Shown here piece after piece: positions 47,807 through 58,395 of a stretch of DNA of 64,000 nt. The stretch's first letter is position 1. Each line of letters opens with the position of its first letter. The notes below the pieces were generated by a model, which was not told the origin of the DNA, ran no database searches, and was given only the letters and a program-made list of their open reading frames with translations. This DNA comes from an uncultured Flavobacteriaceae bacterium (GTDB lineage: Bacteria > Bacteroidota > Bacteroidia > Flavobacteriales > Flavobacteriaceae). Made by a program: the position numbers and the translations under genes. The stretch spans positions 186,001-250,000 of the forward strand of contig CALTCK010000001.1 of assembly GCA_943842625.1 (NCBI GenBank). The letters are read 5' to 3'.

Positions 47807-50209
47807 GTGAACAAACTTTTTAGTATTGGATTTTGGAGTGCCTTGGCACGGTTTATTTTAAGGAACAGAACTTTTCTCCTAATCCTCATTGCTATTATAA
47901 CTTTTGGGTTGTCTACACAATGGGCAAACATGAGGTTTTCAACAACCGAAGCAAATTTATTGCCCGATGATCATATTGTTAATCTTGAATACAATACCTT
48001 TTTAAATAAATTTGGAGAAGAAGGAAATCTAGTGATTTTAGGAGTTAAAGATTCGACTCTTTTTACTCCAGAAAAATTTGAAGCTTGGAATAAACTATCG
48101 CAAGATATTTTAAAATTTGAAGAAATAGATTTTACAATTTCAGTTGGAGATTTATTAAAATTAGAAAAAAGAAAAGATACTACAGCTTTTCGATTGGTCC
48201 CATTTATAAAAGATTCGATTTTTACTGAGAAGAACTTAAAAAATTATCAATACGAACTTTTTAACAAACTACCTTTTTATAAAGGGCTTGTTTACAGTCC
48301 AAATAAACAGTCCATTAGAACTGCTATTTATATGGATAAAAGTATTATTAATACTTCTGTTCGTAGAGACTTTATTATTGATGATTTAATTCCGATTATA
48401 AATAAATTTGAAGAGGATACCGGCATCAAAGTATACACATCTGGTATGCCATATATACGGACTCTTAACGCTCAAAATATTATTGATGAAATAGGCTTAT
48501 TTGTAGGAGCTGCTTTGTTAGTTACTTCCTTATTATTTTTCTTTTTCTTTAGATCAATAAGAGCTACTATAATTGCAATGTTTACTGTTATTATAGGGGT
48601 AATGTGGGCATTTGGAATTCTAGGTTTACTGGAATACGAGATAACCGTGTTAACCGCTTTAATCCCTCCTTTAATCATTGTAATTGGGATTCCTAATTGT
48701 ATTTTTCTCATAAATAAATATCAACAAGAAATAAAGCTTCACGGTAATAAAGCAAAATCATTGCAACGAGTAATAACAAAGGTGGGGAACGCTACTCTAA
48801 TGACCAACCTAACAACCGCATCAGGTTTTGCAACTTTTATTCTTACCAACAGTTTATTATTGAAAGAATTTGGTATGGTAGCCTCTATAAACATCATAAC
48901 TATATTTTTATTGAGTTTATTTATTATTCCAATTATATATAGTTATCTGCCTGCCCCAAAAGACAAGCATTTAAAGCACTTAGGGAAAAATTGGATCATC
49001 CAATTTGTAAATTGGACAGAACATATGGTAAAAAACCACCGTATAGCTATTTATGTTATTTCAGTATCCATTCTTTGTATTAGTATTATTGGAATTAATA
49101 ATATTGGAATTTCGGGTAGTATTATCGAGGATATGCCGAAGAAGACAGAATTTTTTAAGGATATTAAATTTTTTGAAAAAGAATTTGAAGGGATCATGCC
49201 GCTTGAAGTACTTATAGATACCAAAAGAAAAAAAGGAGTTTTAAGTCTTGCGTCCTTAAAACGAATGGATAAGCTACAAAACTATATTGATGAGGTCCCA
49301 GAGTTATCAAAACCTCTCTCTGTAGTTGAATTGGTTAAATTTTCTAAACAAGCTTATTATAATAATAATCCTGAATATTATCAATTACCTAATAGTCAGG
49401 AACGAACTTTTTTACTTACTTATGCTAATAGTGGGACTAAAAAGACTCATTTTTTAGAGAATTATGTGGACAGTACCGGACAATTTGCTCGCATCACTAC
49501 CTTTATGAAGGATACAGAAACCGAGCGATTTGACCGAATAGAGGAAGATCTAAATTCTGAAATAAAAAAAATATTTCCGATAGAACGCTATAATGTTATA
49601 CTCACTGGAAAAGCATTGGTTTTTCAAAAAGGGACTAAGTATTTAGTTAATAATCTAATTCTTTCTTTATCACTTGCTGTATTTTTAATTGCTCTTTTTA
49701 TGGCATGGATGTTTAGAAGTTTTAAAATGATTTTAGTTTCCCTTATACCTAATCTCCTCCCTTTAATAATTACAGCAGGACTCATGGGTTATATAGGGGT
49801 CCCAATTAAACCATCTACCATACTCGTTTTTAGTATTGCTTTTGGTATTTCTGTTGATGATACTATTCATTTTTTAGCAAAATATCGGCAAGAGTTGATT
49901 GCGAATAAATGGAAAATTAGAAAATCTGTTTACGCAGCTTTAAAAGAAACTGGAGTGAGTATGTTATATACTTCCATCGTTTTATTTTTTGGATTCTCTG
50001 TATTTGCGATCTCTAGTTTTGGCGGAACGGTTGCCCTAGGTATATTAGTATCCATAACATTACTATTTGCTATGCTTTCAAACTTATTACTCCTTCCGTC
50101 CTTGTTATTATCTCTTGAAAGAAGTATAGCAAACAAGAAAACTCTAAAAGAACCAAGTATTCAAATTTTATCAGATACTAAATTCGATGAAGAAAATGAA
50201 ACCTCATAA
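47807..50209 (+). CDS. MMPL/RND-superfamily transporter (GTG start)
   Basis: Two sets of TM segments with large loops; IAFGISVDDTIHFLAKYRQEL. Confidence 0.85.
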   Translation: MNKLFSIGFWSALARFILRNRTFLLILIAIITFGLSTQWANMRFSTTEANLLPDDHIVNLEYNTFLNKFGEEGNLVILGVKDSTLFTPEKFEAWNKLSQDILKFEEIDFTISVGDLLKLEKRKDTTAFRLVPFIKDSIFTEKNLKNYQYELFNKLPFYKGLVYSPNKQSIRTAIYMDKSIINTSVRRDFIIDDLIPIINKFEEDTGIKVYTSGMPYIRTLNAQNIIDEIGLFVGAALLVTSLLFFFFFRSIRATIIAMFTVIIGVMWAFGILGLLEYEITVLTALIPPLIIVIGIPNCIFLINKYQQEIKLHGNKAKSLQRVITKVGNATLMTNLTTASGFATFILTNSLLLKEFGMVASINIITIFLLSLFIIPIIYSYLPAPKDKHLKHLGKNWIIQFVNWTEHMVKNHRIAIYVISVSILCISIIGINNIGISGSIIEDMPKKTEFFKDIKFFEKEFEGIMPLEVLIDTKRKKGVLSLASLKRMDKLQNYIDEVPELSKPLSVVELVKFSKQAYYNNNPEYYQLPNSQERTFLLTYANSGTKKTHFLENYVDSTGQFARITTFMKDTETERFDRIEEDLNSEIKKIFPIERYNVILTGKALVFQKGTKYLVNNLILSLSLAVFLIALFMAWMFRSFKMILVSLIPNLLPLIITAGLMGYIGVPIKPSTILVFSIAFGISVDDTIHFLAKYRQELIANKWKIRKSVYAALKETGVSMLYTSIVLFFGFSVFAISSFGGTVALGILVSITLLFAMLSNLLLLPSLLLSLERSIANKKTLKEPSIQILSDTKFDEENETS

Positions 50210-50261
50210 AACATTGTCTTTTTTGAACTAAAAAGTATCTTTGACAATCAAATCATCAGAA

Positions 50262-51704
50262 ATGCAAGAAAATAGAATTAAAGATATAATAGCAGCTAAT
50301 CCATCTATTACAGAAATAACTATTCAAGGATGGGTAAGAGCCTTCAGAAGCAATCGTTTTATTGCTTTAAATGATGGCTCTACCATTAAAAATTTACAAT
50401 GTGTAGTTGGTTTTGAGAATTTTAAAGAAACTCTTTTAAAAAAAGTTACCATTGGAGCTGCTATTAAAGTGACTGGATCTATTGTAGAAAGTCAAGGAAA
50501 GGGTCAAAAAGTTGAAATTCAAGTTTCAAAATTAGAAGTCTTAGGAGAGGCAGATCCAGAAGAAGTAAAACTTACAATCCTCTCACCCAAAAGGCACTCT
50601 CTAGAAAAATTAAGAGAGGAAGCTCATTTAAGAGTGCGTACCAATACCTTTAGTGCTATTATGAGGACTAGGTCAAAACTAGCTTTTGCTGTGCATGAAT
50701 ATTTTCAAAAAAATGATTTCAATTATATGCACACTCCTATTATTACTGGTAGTGATGCTGAAGGAGCAGGAGAAATGTTTAAAGTATCTACTTTAAATCC
50801 AAAAGATCTGCCACTAAATAAAGAAGGGAAAATCGATTATAAAAAAGATTTTTTCGAGAAAGAAACAAACTTAACTGTAAGTGGTCAATTGGAAGCAGAA
50901 ACTTATGCGATGGCATTAGGTAAAGTATACACTTTTGGACCTACCTTTAGAGCTGAAAACTCAAATACATCAAGACATTTAGCAGAATTTTGGATGATTG
51001 AACCAGAGGTAGCTTTTTACGATCTAGACCAGAATATGGATCTTGCAGAAGATTTTATAAAGTATGTAGTAAACTATGCTATTGAAAATTGTAAAGATGA
51101 TTTAGAATTTTTAGAACAACGTTTACTTCAGGAAGAAAAAAGTAAACCGCAAGCGGAAAGAAGTGAAATGTCACTTAGAGATAAACTAGCTTTTATTGGA
51201 AAAAACAACTTTAAACGTGTAAGTTATTCGGAAGCTATAGATATTCTTAGAAATAGTAAACCAAATAAAAAGAAAAAATTTAAATATTTAATCAATGAAT
51301 GGGGTGCAGATTTACAAAGTGAGCACGAACGTTTTTTAGTTGAAAAACACTTTAAATGTCCTGTAATATTGTTTGATTACCCTGCAAACATAAAAGCTTT
51401 TTACATGCGTTTAAATGATGATGGGAAGACTGTAAGAGCTATGGACGTATTATTTCCTGGAATTGGAGAAATTGTTGGGGGCTCACAAAGAGAAGAACGT
51501 TATGATGTGTTAAGACAAAAAATGACAGATCTGGATATCGACGAAGAAGAATTGTATTGGTATTTAGACCTACGTAAATTTGGAACTGCAGTACATAGTG
51601 GTTTTGGATTAGGTTTCGAAAGACTGGTACAATTTGTAACAGGTATGGGGAATATTAGAGATGTAATACCTTATCCACGAACACCAGGCAACGCAAGTTT
51701 TTAA
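50262..51704 (+). CDS. asnS: Asparaginyl-tRNA synthetase
   Basis: ITIQGWVRAFRSNRFIALNDGS; TFGPTFRAENSNTSRHLAEFWMIEPE; FGTAVHSGFGLGFERLVQFVTGMGNIRDVIPYPRTPG. ATG at 50262 is likelier than TTG at 50241. Confidence 0.95.
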   Translation: MQENRIKDIIAANPSITEITIQGWVRAFRSNRFIALNDGSTIKNLQCVVGFENFKETLLKKVTIGAAIKVTGSIVESQGKGQKVEIQVSKLEVLGEADPEEVKLTILSPKRHSLEKLREEAHLRVRTNTFSAIMRTRSKLAFAVHEYFQKNDFNYMHTPIITGSDAEGAGEMFKVSTLNPKDLPLNKEGKIDYKKDFFEKETNLTVSGQLEAETYAMALGKVYTFGPTFRAENSNTSRHLAEFWMIEPEVAFYDLDQNMDLAEDFIKYVVNYAIENCKDDLEFLEQRLLQEEKSKPQAERSEMSLRDKLAFIGKNNFKRVSYSEAIDILRNSKPNKKKKFKYLINEWGADLQSEHERFLVEKHFKCPVILFDYPANIKAFYMRLNDDGKTVRAMDVLFPGIGEIVGGSQREERYDVLRQKMTDLDIDEEELYWYLDLRKFGTAVHSGFGLGFERLVQFVTGMGNIRDVIPYPRTPGNASF

Positions 51705-51732
51705 AAAAACAATCGTTATATTATTATAGATT

Positions 51733-51772
51733 AAAAACAATCTACATCCTTAAAATGTAGATTGTTTTTTTT
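51733..51772 (+). terminator. Intrinsic terminator after asnS
   Basis: AACAATCTACAT-CCTTAAA-ATGTAGATTGTT followed by T run. Confidence 0.8.
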
Positions 51773-51795
51773 ATTTTTATAAGATAGAAATTGGC

Positions 51796-53262
51796 ATGCT
51801 AAAACAACAATTAAATTTTAAACTTTCTCAAAAGCTTTCGCCTCAGCAGATACAATTAATGAAATTGATCCAGCTTCCTACGCAAGCTTTCGAACAAAGA
51901 ATTTCTCAAGAAATTGAAGAAAATCCGGCGCTTGAGGGAGGTAAAGAAGATCCAAATGAATTTGAGGATGATTTTAACAATGAAGAATTTGAGGGTGATA
52001 CAGTTGAAGGAAATGATGTAATAGAAACTGAAATAAATATTGATGAGTATTTAAGTGATGACGAAACTCCAAACTATCAACTATCTGCCAACAATTATAG
52101 TCCGGATGATGAGGATAAACAAATTCCCTATGCTTCGGGAACCTCATTCAATCAATATTTACTCCAGCAATTAAACACCTATCATTTTAAAGGAGAAGAA
52201 GAAAAAGAAATAGCTCATTTTTTAGTAGGCAGTGTTGATGAAGGGGGTTATATACGTAGAGATTTGATTGATATAGTAGATGATTTAGCGTTTACCCAAA
52301 ATATTTTTACATATGAAGAAAAAGTTTTTGAAATTATTAAGATTGTTCAAAATCTTGATCCAGCAGGGGTTGGAGCTAAAAATTTACAGGAGTGTTTATT
52401 AATTCAACTAAAAAGAAAGAATAGTACAGAAGCAATTTTATTAGCAATAAAATTAATTGAAGAGTCTTTCGATCAGTTTTCAAAAAAACATTACAATAAA
52501 ATTCTGTCAAAACTTTCAATTACTGAAGATCACCTGCGAGCTGCTATTCACGAAATTGAAATTTTAAATCCAAAACCAGGAGGATCTTATGCAAGCAATT
52601 CAAAGATTGTCGAACATGTGGTTCCAGATTTTACAATTAGAATTCAGGACGGTGATTTACAATTAACTTTAAACGGACGAAATGCACCAGATTTGCATGT
52701 ATCAAGAGATTATAGTGAAATGCTAAAAGGGTTTAAAATGTCCAAACAAAAAACTAAATCCCAAAAAGATGCTGTTTTATTTATTAAACAAAAACTTGAT
52801 GCGGCTAAATGGTTTATTGACGCCATAAAACAAAGACAACAAACATTATTCATTACGATGAATGCAATTATGTGCCATCAAAAAGAATATTTTTTAACTG
52901 GTGACGAGCAAAAGCTCAAACCAATGATTTTAAAAAATATTGCAGATGAAATAAATATGGATATTTCAACCGTTTCTCGTGTTGCAAACAGTAAATACGT
53001 AGATACTCCCTATGGAACTAAACTAATAAAAGAGTTTTTTAGTGAGTCCATGAAAAATGATAAAGGAGAAGATGTTTCTACTAGAGAAATAAAAAATATT
53101 CTTGAAAATATTATTCTAGATGAAGATAAAAAAAAACCGTACACAGACGACAAACTTGCTGAAATATTAAAAAACAAAGGCTATCCAATTGCACGAAGAA
53201 CTATTGCTAAATACAGAGAGCAATTAGAAGTTCCCGTTGCTCGTTTGAGAAAAAAAATATAA
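51796..53262 (+). CDS. rpoN: RNA polymerase sigma-54 factor
   Basis: Q-rich N-terminus LSPQQIQLMKLIQLPTQAFEQRI; DISTVSRVANSKYVDTPYGT; RPN-box-like YPIARRTIAKYREQL. Confidence 0.96.
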   Translation: MLKQQLNFKLSQKLSPQQIQLMKLIQLPTQAFEQRISQEIEENPALEGGKEDPNEFEDDFNNEEFEGDTVEGNDVIETEINIDEYLSDDETPNYQLSANNYSPDDEDKQIPYASGTSFNQYLLQQLNTYHFKGEEEKEIAHFLVGSVDEGGYIRRDLIDIVDDLAFTQNIFTYEEKVFEIIKIVQNLDPAGVGAKNLQECLLIQLKRKNSTEAILLAIKLIEESFDQFSKKHYNKILSKLSITEDHLRAAIHEIEILNPKPGGSYASNSKIVEHVVPDFTIRIQDGDLQLTLNGRNAPDLHVSRDYSEMLKGFKMSKQKTKSQKDAVLFIKQKLDAAKWFIDAIKQRQQTLFITMNAIMCHQKEYFLTGDEQKLKPMILKNIADEINMDISTVSRVANSKYVDTPYGTKLIKEFFSESMKNDKGEDVSTREIKNILENIILDEDKKKPYTDDKLAEILKNKGYPIARRTIAKYREQLEVPVARLRKKI

Positions 53263-53867
53263 TGAACTATTTTTTACAAAGTGCCTCTTTTATATTTCAT
53301 CCTTTATTAATGCCTTTAATTGGTGTTGGGTTATACTTCAAACTAACCCCAAAATTTATTGAACCTGAAATTATTATAATTAAAACATACGCAATTATAA
53401 TTATCACTATTTTAATTCCTTTAATTTCATTTTTTTTATTGAAAAATTCAGGGCTAGTTAAAAGCATTAATCTTAAGGAGGTGAAAGAACGCAAATATCC
53501 ATTAATGATTCAAATAATTTTAATTTTTATAATTATTACTAGGGTGTTCACCAAATATCATTATCCTGAATTGTATTACTTTTTTATTGCGGTTGCAGTT
53601 TCCTCGCTAGTAGCTTTAATTCTAGTTATTGCTAACTTTAAAGTAAGTCTTCATCAAATGGGAATTGCAGGGGTCACCATGTTTTTGATTGTATTGAGCA
53701 TTTATTTTACAGAAAATTATTTGTTTGAGATTAGTTTGTTTTTTTTAATAAACGGATGGGTAGCTTCCTCAAGATTGGAAACAAAATCACACTCAATTTC
53801 AGAACTAATTATTGGGTTTATTGTTGGGGTATTTCCACAATTTATAATCTTGAATTACTGGTTGTAA
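53262..53867 (+). CDS. Conserved membrane protein of unknown function
   Basis: Six or more predicted TM segments; overlaps the rpoN stop. Confidence 0.6.
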   Translation: MNYFLQSASFIFHPLLMPLIGVGLYFKLTPKFIEPEIIIIKTYAIIIITILIPLISFFLLKNSGLVKSINLKEVKERKYPLMIQIILIFIIITRVFTKYHYPELYYFFIAVAVSSLVALILVIANFKVSLHQMGIAGVTMFLIVLSIYFTENYLFEISLFFLINGWVASSRLETKSHSISELIIGFIVGVFPQFIILNYWL

Positions 53868-53887
53868 GTACCTTTAATTTTTTAAAG

Positions 53888-54595
53888 TTATAGTATATAA
53901 AAAATTAAACCCAATTTAATACCATGAAAATTTACCTTTTGACCGTCATTAGTTATTGCGTCTTCATTGAAAAAAGGGTTAATACTGTAGTACGCAAACA
54001 AATTAAATTTATTGTATCCTAAACTCAGACTGGCTCCCATTCGTAATTTTTCTAATTCCGTTATATTACGAATTTTTATAGTTTCATTAAACGTTTTAAG
54101 AGACGATTGACTCCAAATTGTATAACCTAATCTAAAGCCGGCATAAACTCTCCAAAATTTATAATTAGTCGGAGTAGAGCTTCTCCACCTAAACTCTATT
54201 GGAGCTTCAATAACAGATAAACCTAGACGGTTTCTTAAAAAGTCTTGATTGGAGTCTAATATTTCAAAAGTTGTTGTGCCATCTTCATTTTCATTTATAA
54301 AAAGATTTTGACCAAATTGATCATACGAAAATCCTGCTCCCACAGCAATCGCTAAATTCCTCCTTTTATTAATAGGGAAATCTCTCAAGAATCCAAACTG
54401 AAATCCGGCAGATATTCCCTCCGGATTCATCCCGGAAGGAGTAAACGCAAAAACATTATAAGAAACTCCAATATAAAATTGATCTTCTCTATACAGCAAA
54501 TCCTCTTCTGTCTGAACAACTAATTTTTGTGCCAGAGAAAGAGAAGTAAAAAATAAAAAAAGAATATATACAGCGTACCGATTCATATTTTTCAA
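53888..54595 (-). CDS. Outer-membrane beta-barrel protein, PorT-like
   Basis: Signal peptide, beta-strand-like alternation (GISAGFQFGFLRDFP; WRVYAGFRLGYTIWSQ), C-terminal hydrophobic strand. Confidence 0.65.
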   Translation of the reverse strand: MKNMNRYAVYILFLFFTSLSLAQKLVVQTEEDLLYREDQFYIGVSYNVFAFTPSGMNPEGISAGFQFGFLRDFPINKRRNLAIAVGAGFSYDQFGQNLFINENEDGTTTFEILDSNQDFLRNRLGLSVIEAPIEFRWRSSTPTNYKFWRVYAGFRLGYTIWSQSSLKTFNETIKIRNITELEKLRMGASLSLGYNKFNLFAYYSINPFFNEDAITNDGQKVNFHGIKLGLIFYIL

Positions 54596-54652
54596 AATAA
54601 TAATTTTCTGTTTTAGTACATTAAATATAGTTGATATAAGTTATAATAAAAA

Positions 54653-54684
54653 AAATGCCTTAAATTCTTAAATTTAAGGCATTT
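54653..54684 (-). terminator. Terminator of the ExbB/ExbD operon
   Basis: AAATGCCTTAAATT-CTTA-AATTTAAGGCATTT with T tract on the minus strand. Confidence 0.78.
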
Positions 54685-54704
54685 AAAAATAGCATATTGG
54701 TTTA

Positions 54705-55178
54705 TTATTGTTCTAGTGGATCTCCAGAAGTGGTAATATAAATAATTTTAACCATGTTAAGTTCTCTTAACTTTTCTTTAATATCAGTAACTAATCCTGT
54801 ATTGGTGTCATCGTCTACCTTTAATGCAACAACAACTTTACTCTGTAGTTCAGGATTTAACTTACCTCGAGCCTCAGTTAAAGCTAAGCCTATGTTAGAA
54901 ACATCTGTAAATTTATCCCCTATTTGTATTCTTCCTTCATCTCCAAAATTCTTTTTATATTGAATACTTGGTTTACCAGCAAAAATAAAAACTGACCTAT
55001 CTTTTTTGAGTTTCTCTATTTGATTTGCTTTTGGTAAGTTTTGTTCAACTTTAAGTTCAGTATCTCTCATTACTGTAACTACCATAAAAAAGAATAATAA
55101 CATAAATACAATATCCGGAAGAGATGCAGTAGATACAGGGGGTAATTCGTTACTTTTTTTCTTTGTGAATTTTGACAT
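54705..55178 (-). CDS. ExbD/TolR-family biopolymer transport protein
   Basis: STASLPDIVFMLLFFFMVVTVMRDTELKVEQNLPKA. Confidence 0.9.
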   Translation of the reverse strand: MSKFTKKKSNELPPVSTASLPDIVFMLLFFFMVVTVMRDTELKVEQNLPKANQIEKLKKDRSVFIFAGKPSIQYKKNFGDEGRIQIGDKFTDVSNIGLALTEARGKLNPELQSKVVVALKVDDDTNTGLVTDIKEKLRELNMVKIIYITTSGDPLEQ

Positions 55179-55191
55179 ATACTCCTTTTTA

Positions 55192-55809
55192 TTAATTTTT
55201 CTTAGGTTGTGCTTCAGATAACTTAAGTGGAAATAATTTTTGTATTTCTTTCAATTTATCCTGAGCATCACCTTGTTTTCCTAGGTAAGTCCCGGCATCA
55301 ATCTCTTTTTTAACGTCAGTGAAATCCCAACCATATAATCTTTGTGACTCTCTATTTCTCAAAAAGTTATACGCAGCAACAAGTTCATTTTGAACAGAAA
55401 TATACATCTTGTAAGAAGTTAATCTATCATTTTGAACCGAAATAACTGCTTTTTCAGGATTATCAGATGAAGTTATTAATCTTTTACCCTTACAATAATC
55501 ACAATATTCTATAGAATTTGACAAAGCTCCTCCGTTATCTAAAAACTCAATAGCATTTTCTCTCAGATCTTCTAATTCCATGGGAGAATCGTTTACTAAA
55601 AGCTGGTCATTTTTATTAACCAATACTATAAATAGATTTTTTTCTTTAATCTTCGGAGGTTCAATCTCAGATTTATCTATAGGAGGCAATTGTCTCGCAA
55701 TTCCGTTATCCTTTTCTAATGTAGTGGTTACAAGAAAAAATATAAGTAAAAGGAATGCTATGTCTGCCATAGAGCCTGCATTTACTTCTGGTGCTGATCT
55801 TCTTGCCAT
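55192..55809 (-). CDS. ExbD/TolR-family protein with cysteine-containing insertion
   Basis: MARRSAPEVNAGSMADIAFLLLIFFLVTTTLEKDNGIARQLPP; insertion SNSIEYCDYCKGKRLITS. Start adjusted to MARRS. Confidence 0.88.
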   Translation of the reverse strand: MARRSAPEVNAGSMADIAFLLLIFFLVTTTLEKDNGIARQLPPIDKSEIEPPKIKEKNLFIVLVNKNDQLLVNDSPMELEDLRENAIEFLDNGGALSNSIEYCDYCKGKRLITSSDNPEKAVISVQNDRLTSYKMYISVQNELVAAYNFLRNRESQRLYGWDFTDVKKEIDAGTYLGKQGDAQDKLKEIQKLFPLKLSEAQPKKN

Positions 55810-55810
55810 T

Positions 55811-56233
55811 TTACTTTGCTTTTTTAAATCCGCTAACAATCATAGAACCTATAGCAACAAATGCTAGAATGTAAAAAGTGTATAGACCAGCTCCAATCCA
55901 TTTTGAGTTAGATTCAGAGAGTAATTCACCGTTAGCAAGTGTTAGTTGATTACCGTCTGCTAAACCGTAAGATAAAGCTACTATTAAAACAAAAGCTCCT
56001 AAAGTTATTAAAGTATTTTTTATATTTCCAGACATCAATCCTTTCAGTCCAAAAACAACAACAGATATTAAAACCAATGCAAAAATAACATAGGCAGTAT
56101 ATAAAAATCCATCGATACCCGAACCTGTTTCTTTAATTACATCATCACCTTTCATTATAATCATACCTAGTATTGCAACTCCAATAAAACTAAGAATTAA
56201 TCCAACAATTTTAATTATTTTATGTAAACCCAT
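55811..56233 (-). CDS. Small membrane protein of ExbB/ExbD operon, unknown function
   Basis: Four TM segments; between ExbB and ExbD genes. Confidence 0.65.
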   Translation of the reverse strand: MGLHKIIKIVGLILSFIGVAILGMIIMKGDDVIKETGSGIDGFLYTAYVIFALVLISVVVFGLKGLMSGNIKNTLITLGAFVLIVALSYGLADGNQLTLANGELLSESNSKWIGAGLYTFYILAFVAIGSMIVSGFKKAK

Positions 56234-56253
56234 TGCGTTAGGATATTAAATTA

Positions 56254-57051
56254 TTATTTGTTTTTGTGTTCTACTAGCATGTCGATTAATGTTATGGAAG
56301 CATCTTCCATACTATTAACTATACTATCAATCTTGGCGATAATGTAATTATAGAATATCTGAAGTATAATCGCAACGATTAAACCAAATACAGTTGTCAA
56401 TAATGCAATTTTTATACCTCCTGCTACCAGAGAAGGATTCATATCCCCTGCAGCTTGAATTTTATCAAATGCATCAATCATTCCAATTACTGTTCCCATA
56501 AAACCAAGCATAGGTGCTATGGCAATAAACAAAGAAATCCATGAAACATTTTTTTCTAGTTGACCCATTTGAACTCCACCATAGGCAACTACTGCTTTTT
56601 CAGCAGCATCTACTCCTTCGTCTGCGCGGTCTAATCCTTGATAATAAATGGAAGCAACAGGTCCTTTTGTATTTCTGCATACTTCTTTGGCACTGTCGAC
56701 ACCACCGCTTTTTAGTGCTTCTTCAACGCTATCCGCTAATTTTTTTGTATTTGTGGTGGCTAAGTTTAAGTAAATAATTCTTTCAATTGCAAATGCTAAT
56801 CCTAAAATTAAACACAAAAGAACAATTCCCATAAATCCAGGGCCACCCTCTACAAAACGTTCTTTTAATTCTTGATGAAATCCTTTTTCTTGTGTTTCCG
56901 TTCCACTATCATCTTGAGTTATCGAGATTGTTGTTGTCGCCATTAAAAGTTGAACATTAATAGGCATCGTTTGAACGTTTGCTGCTTTTGAGCTTGTTGT
57001 TCCTGCAAAAACCAGAGCGGTAATTGCCAAAATAGAAAATAATTTTTTCAT
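56254..57051 (-). CDS. ExbB/MotA/TolQ-family proton channel protein
   Basis: WISLFIAIAPMLGFMGTVIGMIDAFDKIQAAGDMNPSLVAGGIKIALLTTVFGLIVAI. Start adjusted to MKKLFSILAI. Confidence 0.92.
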   Translation of the reverse strand: MKKLFSILAITALVFAGTTSSKAANVQTMPINVQLLMATTTISITQDDSGTETQEKGFHQELKERFVEGGPGFMGIVLLCLILGLAFAIERIIYLNLATTNTKKLADSVEEALKSGGVDSAKEVCRNTKGPVASIYYQGLDRADEGVDAAEKAVVAYGGVQMGQLEKNVSWISLFIAIAPMLGFMGTVIGMIDAFDKIQAAGDMNPSLVAGGIKIALLTTVFGLIVAIILQIFYNYIIAKIDSIVNSMEDASITLIDMLVEHKNK

Positions 57052-57178
57052 TGTTATTGACTTAAGTTTTGTTTTAATTTTTAAAGATTTTAAAGATATA
57101 AAAAAATAGTTAATCTCCAAGTATATTACGTTATTATGAAATGCTTTAATTTACTTGGATAATTAAAACATTTTGTTG

Positions 57179-57266
57179 CAGAGAGGAAGGGATTCGAACC
57201 CTCGATACGCTTTTGGCGTATACACACTTTCCAGGCGTGCGCCTTCGACCACTCGGCCACCTCTCT
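57179..57266 (-). tRNA. tRNA-Ser(GGA)
   Basis: Acceptor AGAGAGG/CCTCTCT, anticodon arm CACGC-CTGGAAA-GTGTG (GGA), long variable arm, T arm GAGGGTTCGAATCCCTT. Confidence 0.93.
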
Positions 57267-57356
57267 ATTATTTTCTTACTAAAAAGAACACCCCGCCAAA
57301 TGGGTTGCCAAATAACAAAAAAAAAATAGTATGCTAAAATTTTTAGCAGTAAAATT

Positions 57357-58385
57357 TTACTTCATTTCTCCTCTTAATGAGGTTTCAAATTTAGTCTTGA
57401 AGTTATTAGCTGGAATGTTCTGCCCTAACATTAACATTAATTTAGTTACAGCCGCTTCAGTTGATATATCTTTTCCTGATATGATACCAATATTTCGATA
57501 AATTACATTAGTGCTATAAATATTCATATCCACACTGCCTCCAGCACATTGTGTGACATTTACAACAGGTATTTTTTTATCTATTATTATTTTTAAGGCT
57601 TTTAAAAACCATTTTTCATTTGTTATGTTACCACTTCCATAAGTTTCAACAATCATGCCCTTTAAATTTGGTGTGGAAAAAAGATGATTTACCGTTTCTT
57701 TATTGATACCTGGAAATAACTTTACTAACAGTATATTAGGTTCAAAAATTTTATGCACTACTAACTTCTTGTTTTTTTTCGCTGTTAACAATGATTGGTA
57801 ATTAATAGATAAATTAACCCCACTAATTATAAGAGGTGGATAATTAGGAGAGTCAAAGGCTTCAAAATGTTCTGCGTTGATTTTAGTAGTTCGATTTGCT
57901 CTATATAGCTTATATTCAAAATACAATCCTACTTCTTGAACCACAGGCTGATTATTTTCGACCAAAGATGCTATTTGAATAGAAGTAATTAAATTCTCTT
58001 TTGCATCAGTTCTTAAATCACCTATAGGAAGCTGTGATCCGGTAAATATAACTGGCTTAGACAAGTTTTCTAACATAAAACTAAGTGCTGAAGCGGTGTA
58101 AGACATGGTATCGCTTCCGTGTAAAATGACAAAGCCATCATAATTTTTATAATTATCTTCAATAATAGTCACGATTTCAATCCAATTAGAAGGTTTCATA
58201 TTGGAGCTATCAATGGGGTTTGAAAAACTTTTAGACGAAATATTACAGTCCAATAGATTTAATTCAGGAATGCATTCTAACAAGTCATTAAAATTAAAGT
58301 TTTCTAGTGCTCCCGTCTCTGAATTTTTGATCATACCAATAGTCCCTCCGGTATAGATAAGAAGTATGTTAGGTTTCTTTTTCAT
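57357..58385 (-). CDS. Type I L-asparaginase
   Basis: NILLIYTGGTIGMIKN; FVILHGSDTMSYTASALSFMLENLSKPVIFTGSQLPI. Confidence 0.92.
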   Translation of the reverse strand: MKKKPNILLIYTGGTIGMIKNSETGALENFNFNDLLECIPELNLLDCNISSKSFSNPIDSSNMKPSNWIEIVTIIEDNYKNYDGFVILHGSDTMSYTASALSFMLENLSKPVIFTGSQLPIGDLRTDAKENLITSIQIASLVENNQPVVQEVGLYFEYKLYRANRTTKINAEHFEAFDSPNYPPLIISGVNLSINYQSLLTAKKNKKLVVHKIFEPNILLVKLFPGINKETVNHLFSTPNLKGMIVETYGSGNITNEKWFLKALKIIIDKKIPVVNVTQCAGGSVDMNIYSTNVIYRNIGIISGKDISTEAAVTKLMLMLGQNIPANNFKTKFETSLRGEMK

Positions 58386-58395
58386 TCATAATTTT

